NCBI GenBank assembly: GCA_005877225.1
Contig: VBPK01000046.1
Location: 1-14,332 of the forward strand
Source of the DNA: Nitrososphaerota archaeon
GTDB taxonomy: Archaea; Thermoproteota; Nitrososphaeria; Nitrososphaerales; Gagatemarchaeaceae
Direction of reading: 5' to 3'
Length of the DNA: 14,332 bases
Within the stretch, counting starts at the first letter, position 1. Every line of letters begins with the position of its first letter. The notes beneath the pieces are model-generated. The model saw only the letters and a program-made list of their open reading frames with translations. It was not told where the DNA came from and ran no database searches. This document shows positions 1-5,602 of this stretch, one piece after another. Position numbers and translations under genes: made by a program.

Positions 1-1
1 G

Positions 2-604
2 TATGCCATCAACGCAATACAGAGCCGCTCATCCGTCACTCAGAAGGACGTCGAGCTGACCGCCGCGCAGGCGATAAACTCCTTCCTGGAAGCCTCGGGG
101 CTTGATTCGGCGTTTCGGGCGCTGCGAAACTACCCCGGCCAGCCGCGGGAGAAGGTCAGAGACCTCTTCTCAAGCGTGCTCAGGTCGAGGCTCGGTTCAG
201 AGAGGAGGAGGGTGGCAATCGAGGTCCTTTCGAGGGCGGACGTCCTGATGGGGAGGATAATGAGGGGACAAGACTGGCGGCTGCTGAGGTATCTCGACAC
301 CCTGCTCGCGACGGAACTGAGGGAGGTTCTGGCCGGAGGGGGCGTCCAGTTTTCTCAGGATGGGGTCCCGTGGAACCTTCAAATCAGGATCTGGAACGAT
401 TCGAAGAAGGTCAAGGAGTTCAGCGAGGCTTACGCGCGTCGCATGCACATCAGCAGGCGGGGCGCCGCGGTCGAAGACCTTCCGTACCTCTTCGTGATGT
501 GCGGGTCGAAGAAGTTCAGGTCTGAGCTGCTCAAGAGCATGAGCCTCGAGGAGCCGTTTGAGAAGTTTCTTAGCAAAGAGGCGCAGGCGGCGAGAGCGGG
601 ATGA
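2..604 (+). CDS. rfcL: Replication factor C large subunit, C-terminal part (5' truncated by window edge)
   Basis: About 200 residues of an open frame enter from the left edge, so the start lies outside the window; an internal ATG at 176 is not the true start. The sequence resembles the collar and tail of archaeal RFC large subunits. There is a helical segment with 'SRADVLMGRIMRGQDWRLL', matching the family pattern S-x-A-D-x-x-x-G-R-x-x-R-x-Q-x-x-x-L. It is followed by the tail pattern of W-x-x-x-x-R-x-W-x-x-S-K, then 'RMHISRRGA', then a terminal Leu/Glu-rich helix. RfcL with RfcS forms the ATP-driven clamp loader that places PCNA on primed DNA; the AAA+ module is not in the window. The stop overlaps the next gene's start (ATGA at 601-604), which suggests translational coupling. 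The family call rests on remembered family patterns, without a search. Confidence 0.8.
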   Translation, partial: YAINAIQSRSSVTQKDVELTAAQAINSFLEASGLDSAFRALRNYPGQPREKVRDLFSSVLRSRLGSERRRVAIEVLSRADVLMGRIMRGQDWRLLRYLDTLLATELREVLAGGGVQFSQDGVPWNLQIRIWNDSKKVKEFSEAYARRMHISRRGAAVEDLPYLFVMCGSKKFRSELLKSMSLEEPFEKFLSKEAQAARAG

Positions 605-948
605 AAATCACGATCGGAGGCTGGTTCAAGCTACCCAGGATGGGGACCGCGGTCTTCTCCGCATTAATGAAGGAGGGCGTGAAGTACGACAGGGAGAGCG
701 GTTTCATGCTGAGCTCGGACACGGATATCGAGTCGGCGGTTAGGACGATCGGCAGCGCCCTCTCCGAGCCGATCGAGCTGAGCGTCCGCTGCTTCATCTG
801 CCTGAACCCCTCATGCGAGGGCTGCCCCTACTTCGAGGCTTGCGACAGGCGGAGGGTCTCATCGATGTGCCTCTGCCGGGAACATTCCGGGCGTAGGGAC
901 ATCTATGACAGTTACCAGAAGACCTTTCTCTCGATTCTAGGCGAATGA
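601..948 (+). CDS. Small cysteine-rich protein coupled to rfcL, function unknown
   Basis: A 115-aa soluble protein that I do not recognise. The first 60 residues look like a compact alpha/beta domain. The C-terminal half has seven cysteines and a histidine: C64-x2-C67-x4-C72-x2-C75-x5-C81-x8-C90-x-C92-x2-H95. These could form two zinc sites or an Fe-S cluster. The C-x2-C-x5-C part ('CEGCPYFEAC') resembles the spacing of cysteine clusters in Cas4/AddB-type Fe-S nucleases, but no nuclease motif is visible and the protein is short. Its ATG overlaps the rfcL stop by four bases, so it is probably co-translated with the clamp-loader subunit. Its last 12 bases overlap the convergent 3' end of the ArsR-type gene. 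A role in DNA replication or repair is inferred from position only. Confidence 0.75.
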   Translation: MKITIGGWFKLPRMGTAVFSALMKEGVKYDRESGFMLSSDTDIESAVRTIGSALSEPIELSVRCFICLNPSCEGCPYFEACDRRRVSSMCLCREHSGRRDIYDSYQKTFLSILGE

Positions 949-1236
949 CCTCTGCGGGCCCGTCTGATGGGAGAGCTCGTTCCAGTCAGAGATGAAACGG
1001 TTCAGTGTGGCCACGAAGGGGTTCGTGTAGTCCACCCTGAAGATGCGTATCCTGTTGAACCTCTTCTCCGTTACCAGCCCGGAGATCGTCAGTGCCTGCA
1101 GGTGCCTGGCAACCGAGGAGTGGGAGAGGCGGGACCTCCGCGTTATCTCGGAGATGTTGAGCTCACCGCTCGAGAGAATTATCCCGAGCACCTTCACCCT
1201 CCCGTACGAGGAGAGCACTTTTTCAACTTCTAACAC
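937..1236 (-). CDS. ArsR-type winged-helix transcriptional regulator
   Basis: This 99-aa protein has a classic winged-helix pattern. Residues 1-25 form a first helix. 'NISEITRRSRLSHSSVARHLQALTISGLV' occupies about residues 28-56, giving the helix-turn-helix with its recognition helix. The wing follows around 'EKRFNRIRIFRVD'. It has no cysteine metal site, so metal sensing is unlikely. The start is GTG at 1236, and the first 14 bases overlap the end of cdc6, so the two genes are probably one transcript. The C-terminal helix (residues 70-99) may serve dimerisation. It may autoregulate the cdc6 transcript, but that is inference. The family (ArsR/MarR-like single-domain HTH) is fairly certain; the ligand and targets are unknown. 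Confidence 0.8.
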   Translation of the reverse strand: MLEVEKVLSSYGRVKVLGIILSSGELNISEITRRSRLSHSSVARHLQALTISGLVTEKRFNRIRIFRVDYTNPFVATLNRFISDWNELSHQTGPQRSFA

Positions 1237-2611
1237 CGGTCACCATCCCCTTCTCCAGCTCGCCAATCAGCTCCTTGGCCGAGACGAGCGAGAGACCGAT
1301 CAGCGTCGTCCTGCCACGTAGACCCTTCCCCGAGAGCTGGGTCTCTATGATGCCCTTCCTGGCCAGCTCGTTGACGTCGCTCCACAACTGCGTGTGGTGG
1401 TTCGCCGCGACTCCCATGCCCTCGCAGAGCGAGTTGTAGTTCTTCTCCACCTCGCCTATCATGACGTGAGTCGAGTCACTCTTCGAGGCCTTCGCCTGCC
1501 TGACGTGCTCGGGCATCACCGTGTGGGACTCGGAGAGGTCCGCGGCCTTCCCCGCCCTGTACACCAGGTCGAGCGCGTAGCGCGCATCCCCGTAGGTGCT
1601 GGTTATGTCTGCGGCGAGCTGGAGGCACTCCTCGCTTATGCAGCCGCTGTTGAAGGCATCGACGCTCCTCGACAGCAGTATGTCGTAGAGCTGCTCGCCC
1701 GAGTAGGGTTCGAGCGAGACTGTGTTCCACTGTATCGAGGAGAGGGTGCTCAGGTCGACCATCTTCAGATAGTCGAGAGTCTTCGAGACGAGAAGGGAGG
1801 AGAAGACCTGACTCCCCTGAGAAATCTCCCTCAGCCTCGTTATGGTGTAGAGTGTCGAGGGGTCGGAGGATACGAGCGAGTCGACTTCGTCGAAGGCTAG
1901 GATGAGATGGGTCCTGCTCCTCTTCAGCTCCTCGAGGAGGGAGTGAAGTAGCTCCTCGAAGGAGTAGCCGCGCGAGGGGTAGGCGTAGCCGAGTGAGCTC
2001 AGCGCCTTGACAAGAATCGCCTGGAGCGTCCTGTCTATTCTGCAGTTTACGTGAACAAGCTTGACGAGGTTGCCGTAGAGCATCGCCTTCTTCTGGAGCG
2101 CCTCCCCGAGCTTCTTCGCCAGCATCGTCTTGCCGGAATTGTGCGTTACCGTGAAATCGTCCAAGAGATATCGCTGGTCAGAATCGACTCTGAAACCGAA
2201 GTACTCTTCTTCCCCCAGAGGTTTTAGTGCGAAGCCCGTCCTTAAGACGCTTTTTTTCTGCCTTCTTGTCGGTGCCTGTTTTCTACTAACCCTAGTAGGA
2301 ATTTTGGAAATGTCGCCTGAAATTCCGACCCGATAATACAATCCTTCATGACCAAATTGATCATGAGAAGATTTCTCCCGGACAAAAGCGTAGAATCCAA
2401 GGCTCCTAGACACAAATGCTACATCTTCAGCGAGCTGTTTAGACTTCGTGAGAAAATCATAGTATCCTCCGTCTAGGCTACCGTCTGTATCCAGTAATCC
2501 AGCTAGAACTTCTAGACGCGTCGTCCTTGATCCAAATTTATACTGGGGTGGGATGAACTTCGATTCAGATGTTTTCTTGTAGAGCCCTAATGCTATTAGG
2601 TCCCGAGCCAA
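1223..2611 (-). CDS. cdc6: Orc1/Cdc6 replication initiator, C-terminal part, fused to the C-terminal half of an intein (frameshifted from the upstream part)
   Basis: In the 462-aa open frame, residues 1-158 are the intein's C-terminal half. It includes the second LAGLIDADG-type motif ('LEVLAGLLDTDGS', 33-45) and the splice-site blocks ending '...FTVTHN'. Ser159 is the +1 extein residue. The remaining 304 residues are Orc1/Cdc6: the end of Walker A (S-G-K-T, 159-162), Walker B 'LILAFDEVD' (about 236-244), a sensor-2-like 'GDARYALDL' with Arg344, and a C-terminal winged helix (about 385-455). Orc1/Cdc6 binds origins and loads MCM. The listed start is a TTG at 2611 with no clear ribosome site. 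The frame continues open upstream of it and reads like intein, so this is probably not a true start; a frameshift near 2610-2660 separates it from the N-terminal part. The stop overlaps the ArsR-type gene. Confidence 0.85.
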   Translation of the reverse strand: MARDLIALGLYKKTSESKFIPPQYKFGSRTTRLEVLAGLLDTDGSLDGGYYDFLTKSKQLAEDVAFVSRSLGFYAFVREKSSHDQFGHEGLYYRVGISGDISKIPTRVSRKQAPTRRQKKSVLRTGFALKPLGEEEYFGFRVDSDQRYLLDDFTVTHNSGKTMLAKKLGEALQKKAMLYGNLVKLVHVNCRIDRTLQAILVKALSSLGYAYPSRGYSFEELLHSLLEELKRSRTHLILAFDEVDSLVSSDPSTLYTITRLREISQGSQVFSSLLVSKTLDYLKMVDLSTLSSIQWNTVSLEPYSGEQLYDILLSRSVDAFNSGCISEECLQLAADITSTYGDARYALDLVYRAGKAADLSESHTVMPEHVRQAKASKSDSTHVMIGEVEKNYNSLCEGMGVAANHHTQLWSDVNELARKGIIETQLSGKGLRGRTTLIGLSLVSAKELIGELEKGMVTGVRS

Positions 2612-3125
2612 CCGATTTAGTAGTACTTGCCCACCCGTCCTTCCAGGAGTCGACAGTCGCTATTTCTGCGTCTGCCGAAGTAATGGTGATTCCGCCATTG
2701 GCGCTACCTCCGTCTCCTAAATACACGCCAAGGAAGTAAGCGTCAATCGGCCCAACTGGTATCAGAGGGAAATCGACGCCGGTTCGCATCAATTTGTAAA
2801 GTGCTCTGGGACCAACATACCATCTTGGAAGCTTTAGTAGCTCGCTTACTCTGATGTCTTTGATTATCCCCTCAGTATCTTCAGACGGCTTTCGTGGATG
2901 TTTACTCAATCGAGTTTGTATAACCGTCAGGATATGGTCTTCAGAGACTACGAACGGCTTCCCCTTTATCGGCTGGACCTCGACCATCTTTCCAAACCCA
3001 TGTACTGTCTCAAGCACTTTTCTTGGAGCACTGTCTGGACCCATCAACAAGTCTCCTCGGCTCACATCTTCGGCACGCTTGAGTGACCCGTCAAGCATCA
3101 AAACGAGCTGCCCTTTTCTATGACA
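2138..3125 (-). mobile_element. Intein with disrupted LAGLIDADG homing endonuclease, inserted in the Walker A motif of cdc6
   Basis: The element is 988 bp, that is 329 codons plus one base, which agrees with a single +1 frameshift. It starts with Cys at 3125-3123 and ends in Val-Thr-His-Asn, the last Asn at 2140-2138, followed by Ser as first C-extein residue. The exteins join as G-P-V-G/S-G-K-T, a perfect P-loop. Two LAGLIDADG-type motifs flank the frameshift region. Base composition differs from the host gene: 24 of 60 bases are G/C at 2281-2340 and 26 of 60 at 2401-2460, against 42 of 60 in cdc6 at 1501-1560. This supports separate origin by endonuclease homing. All residues needed for splicing (Cys1, block-B His, terminal His-Asn, +1 Ser) are seen. 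If the frameshift is real, homing is probably dead and cis-splicing impossible. Confidence 0.88.
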
Positions 3126-3299
3126 GCCGACCGGGCCGTAGAGGAGGACGTTCTGGCTCGCCTGCGGCGACTTCTCGACGACGCTCTGGAAGTAAAACTC
3201 CAGCGACCTGATCTGGTCCATCCTGTGAGGGATCGTGTGTGGTAAGTACTCTGGAAACAGGACCGACTCATCCCTGAAGACCGTCCGCTGGGTCGTCAT
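2565..3299 (-). CDS. cdc6: Orc1/Cdc6 replication initiator, N-terminal part, fused to the N-terminal half of an intein (frameshifted)
   Basis: ATG start at 3299. Residues 1-58 are the N-terminus of an Orc1/Cdc6 ATPase: 'LPHTIPHRMDQIRSLEFYF' followed by the first half of the Walker A motif, 'LLYGPVG'. Cys59 then begins an intein: a block-A-like segment (59-90), a block-B-like 'VSEDHILTV' (118-126) with His122, and a first LAGLIDADG-type motif 'YFLGVYLGDGG' (188-198). After about residue 222 the frame no longer reads like intein and stops at 2565. The continuation is in the other frame, starting before 2611. Removing one G from one of the two GGG runs at 2630-2636 (minus strand) joins the frames as ...KDGW-QVLLNRLARDL.... 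With splicing, the mature initiator would be about 362 aa. Confidence 0.82.
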   Translation of the reverse strand: MTTQRTVFRDESVLFPEYLPHTIPHRMDQIRSLEFYFQSVVEKSPQASQNVLLYGPVGCHRKGQLVLMLDGSLKRAEDVSRGDLLMGPDSAPRKVLETVHGFGKMVEVQPIKGKPFVVSEDHILTVIQTRLSKHPRKPSEDTEGIIKDIRVSELLKLPRWYVGPRALYKLMRTGVDFPLIPVGPIDAYFLGVYLGDGGSANGGITITSADAEIATVDSWKDGWASTTKSVGSGPNSIRALQENI

Positions 3300-3300
3300 G

Positions 3301-3324
3301 CCCGGGCCTTGATTTTTGCCCGGG
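3301..3324. promoter_or_regulatory. Perfect inverted repeat at the cdc6 start, possible operator
   Basis: Seven-base arms CCCGGGC (3301-3307) and GCCCGGG (3318-3324) surround a 10-base A/T-rich spacer. The repeat lies one base before the cdc6 ATG and directly downstream of a TATA-like box, so it would span the transcription start. It may be an operator for a dimeric regulator. It could also fold as a hairpin hiding the start codon, though with the predicted start site the left arm may not be transcribed. Confidence 0.45.
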
Positions 3325-3328
3325 ACGC

Positions 3329-3338
3329 TATTTAATCG
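3329..3338 (-). promoter_or_regulatory. Probable TATA box of cdc6
   Basis: The minus strand reads 'gattaaatagc' here, about 34 nt before the cdc6 ATG. Archaeal TATA boxes lie about 25 nt before the transcript start, so the leader would be under 10 nt. The same A/T-rich patch could also serve as a duplex-unwinding element or as the plus-strand promoter of the dehydrogenase gene. Confidence 0.4.
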
Positions 3339-3421
3339 TAATTGTGCTGCGTGGAGGAAAGAGCGGGGAGGGTAGAGTGAAACTATTCAAGTGGAGACTA
3401 CGCGAGTCTGGATGGTAGCGG

Positions 3422-4453
3422 ATGAAGGCTGTGAGGTTCCATCGCCATGGAGGACCCGAGGTTCTTCGGTACGAGGACGATGCCCCCGACCCCGTTCCCG
3501 GGAACGGCGAAGTTCTGGTGAGTGTCAGGGCCTGCGCACTCAATCACCTCGACCTCTGGGCCAGAAACGGGCTCCCCAACGTGAAGATTCCTCTTCCTCA
3601 TATCTCCGGCTCCGACATCTCGGGAGTGGTGGAATGGGTTCCTGATGGGGAGAGGGAGTTCGAGAAAGGGGCGGAGGTGATCGTGAACCCCGGTATCAGC
3701 TGCGGGAGGTGCGAGAAGTGCCTCCTCGGGATGGACAACCAGTGCCGTTTCTACACAATTGTGGGTTACGCGGTGGACGGTGGGTATGCCGAGCTGGTGA
3801 AGGTTCCGAGGACGAACCTGATCGCAAAACCGAGTGAGATGGACTTTGTAGAGGCGGCCTCGTTCCCCCTCGTCTTCCTCACCGCGTATCACATGCTCGT
3901 GAACAAGGCGCGGGTTCAGGCGGGCGAGAGCGTCCTCGTCCTGGGTGCTGGGTCTGGGGTGGGCTCGGCCGCGATCCAGGTCGCGAAGCTCTTCGGCGCG
4001 AACGTGATAGCGACGGCGGGTGAGGATGAGAAACTAGTGAAAGCCAAGGAACTCGGCGCCGACCAGACGATAAACCACCGGACGCAGGACATCGCCGAGG
4101 AGGCGAGGAAGCTGACGGGGAAGCGTGGGGTAGATGTCGTGGTCGAGCATGTTGGCGAAGCGACGTGGGAAAAGAGCTTGAGGAGCCTAGCAAAGGGCGG
4201 AAGGCTCGTCACCTGCGGGGCAACGACCGGGGCCGAGGGAATCACAGACTTGAGGTACGTCTTTAGTAGGGAGCTGAGTCTCCATGGGAGCTACATGGGG
4301 AGCAAGGGTGAGTTGCTGAAGGTGGTCGAGCTCTTCAGAGGTGGAAAGCTGAAGAAGGTGGTTGACAGCGTCTACCCGCTGAAGGACGCCCACGCCGCGC
4401 AGGAGAGGATGGAGAGGAGCGAGCACTTCGGCAAGATAGTTCTCACCGTGTAA
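3422..4453 (+). CDS. Zinc-binding medium-chain alcohol dehydrogenase / quinone oxidoreductase family protein
   Basis: This 343-aa protein of normal family length has a GroES-like N-terminal half and a Rossmann half. Possible catalytic-zinc residues are Cys38, His60 and Asp65 ('PHISGSDISG'). The structural-zinc lobe has four cysteines, C94-x2-C97-x2-C100-x7-C108. The NAD(P)-binding loop is 'GAGSGVGSAAIQ' from 175. The family oxidises alcohols or reduces enones and quinones with NAD(P); the substrate cannot be read from the sequence. The ATG is preceded by an in-frame TAG six bases upstream, which fixes the start. No Shine-Dalgarno is visible. It is divergent from cdc6 and converges with the OsmC gene, one base between stop codons. 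It appears intact and is probably monocistronic. Confidence 0.88.
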   Translation: MKAVRFHRHGGPEVLRYEDDAPDPVPGNGEVLVSVRACALNHLDLWARNGLPNVKIPLPHISGSDISGVVEWVPDGEREFEKGAEVIVNPGISCGRCEKCLLGMDNQCRFYTIVGYAVDGGYAELVKVPRTNLIAKPSEMDFVEAASFPLVFLTAYHMLVNKARVQAGESVLVLGAGSGVGSAAIQVAKLFGANVIATAGEDEKLVKAKELGADQTINHRTQDIAEEARKLTGKRGVDVVVEHVGEATWEKSLRSLAKGGRLVTCGATTGAEGITDLRYVFSRELSLHGSYMGSKGELLKVVELFRGGKLKKVVDSVYPLKDAHAAQERMERSEHFGKIVLTV

Positions 4454-4454
4454 G

Positions 4455-4879
4455 CTAGGCCGGAAGCAGCTCGTAGGAGTATGTTATCCTGACGCCGGGC
4501 CTAAGTGTTGCGGCCACACTGCAGAACTTCACCATGCTCTGCTCGACTGCTTCATCGACGTCCTCCTTCTTCAGGCTCTCCCCCGAGAGGATGTACTTCA
4601 CCTCGATCGCCTTGTAGGGGCGCGGATATCCAGATTGGGGTCGCTCCCTTTCAGGAGGACCCTGAGGAGCCCAGCTTCTGTTTCCTCTTGTTGAGCAGGG
4701 CGACCACCCATCCCGGAGCAGGCACCGAGGGAAGTGAGGAGGGAACGCATGGGGCCGATCCCCCTCCCGACTCCGTCTTCGCTCGAATCGTAGACTAGAT
4801 TGTGGCCTCTGTCGTCGGAACCGAGAAAGAGCATCTTCCCCGCCCACTGGACCTCCGCATCCCAGTCACCTTCACTCAA
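4455..4879 (-). pseudogene. OsmC-family peroxide-reductase gene with several frameshifts
   Basis: The reading begins with TTG at 4879 (WAGKMLFLGSDDRG..., then 'SLLTSLGACSGM' with the first conserved Cys) and ends in another frame with 'SMVKFCSVAATLRPG', holding the second Cys, and the stop at 4455. Between them, 'VVALLNKRKQKLGS' is in the third frame, 'LRVLLKG' is back in the first, and 'ERPQSGYPRPYKAIEVKY' is in the last. So three shifts fall within about 80 bases (roughly 4632-4710). The stitched protein (about 140 aa) matches OsmC/YhfA proteins, which reduce organic hydroperoxides with two cysteines. Several shifts sit at short G or A runs, so sequencing or assembly error is as likely as decay. 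The start overlaps the end of the upstream 192-aa gene by eight bases, suggesting an operon. Confidence 0.7.
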
Positions 4880-5450
4880 TCCTTACCACAACCGGTCTCG
4901 ACCTTCCCTCCACCTGGCCCTTCTCGATGTAGCTGTGCCGCCCCCACTTTACTGCGACGGAGGCCGCGATTCTGTGGGAGCCTCTCCCGAGCGAACTACC
5001 GGCGAGTTCGAAGCGCTTGACGAAGTCGAACATCTGCGTCTTCGCATCCTCGACGTTAAGAGGTATCTTCGGTGGTCCCCCGTCCTCCGGTACGATCAGC
5101 GGCCATATCCTGTATGGGAGGTCTGGGTCCCTGCTCCAGTAGAAGGACGCCTTCCTCACCTCCTTCTGTGGCTCAGTCAGCGTCTTCGGGAATGGACCCC
5201 TTGAAGCGAGGATCGCGGTCCTGGCCGTGAGCCTGAGGGTCTTGTCGAAGTCTTCCCAGGCTACCGTCCAGACGTCGGGATTGAATGCCTCTCTCGCCCC
5301 ACCGACGACCCTGAAGCCCAGATTGAGGACGAGTATCTCATCCAATGAATATTGTTTCTGCTCTGGCAGGAGCTGGACTCGTTCCAGCCTAGTGGCCGGC
5401 CATGAATACTCCTGCCGTCGGTCAAAGAGCGGCACCGGTGAAAACCGCAC
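4872..5450 (-). CDS. Uncharacterised 192-aa protein downstream of isocitrate lyase
   Basis: I do not recognise this family. The frame opens after a TAG near 5605, and GTG at 5450 is the first usual start codon. There is no signal peptide or membrane segment. The composition is rich in Trp, Pro and Arg, with an aromatic central part ('WTVAWEDFDKTLRL', 'ASFYWSRDPDLPYRIWPLI') and an alternating C-terminal end ('IAASVAVKWGRHSYIEKG', 'RPVVVRIE') suggesting beta strands. Codon usage resembles the neighbours. It lies 152 bp after the isocitrate lyase stop and overlaps the OsmC-family gene, so it may be in the glyoxylate or peroxide operon. The real N-terminus is uncertain because no ribosome site is visible. 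Confidence 0.6.
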   Translation of the reverse strand: MRFSPVPLFDRRQEYSWPATRLERVQLLPEQKQYSLDEILVLNLGFRVVGGAREAFNPDVWTVAWEDFDKTLRLTARTAILASRGPFPKTLTEPQKEVRKASFYWSRDPDLPYRIWPLIVPEDGGPPKIPLNVEDAKTQMFDFVKRFELAGSSLGRGSHRIAASVAVKWGRHSYIEKGQVEGRSRPVVVRIE

Positions 5451-5602
5451 GACTTGGGAGTTATAAGGGTGACACGAATAGACACGCCGTAGCTGAGGTC
5501 GAAGGATGGTCCTTGGGAAAGGAGGCCATCTCCAAGGGAAACCAGAAGGAGACGGCCTGAGAGTGCAGAGAGAAGCACACGTATCGACTACGTGGATCGT
5601 AA

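Noticed and set aside
3301..3324. Palindrome read as a transcription terminator
   Set aside because: No gene ends here; it lies between two divergent starts, so an operator is more sensible.
5261..5578. Open frame of 105 codons on the minus strand overlapping the 192-aa gene
   Set aside because: It has low-complexity, Ser/Arg-rich translation and lies across a gene with better protein character that is linked to OsmC.
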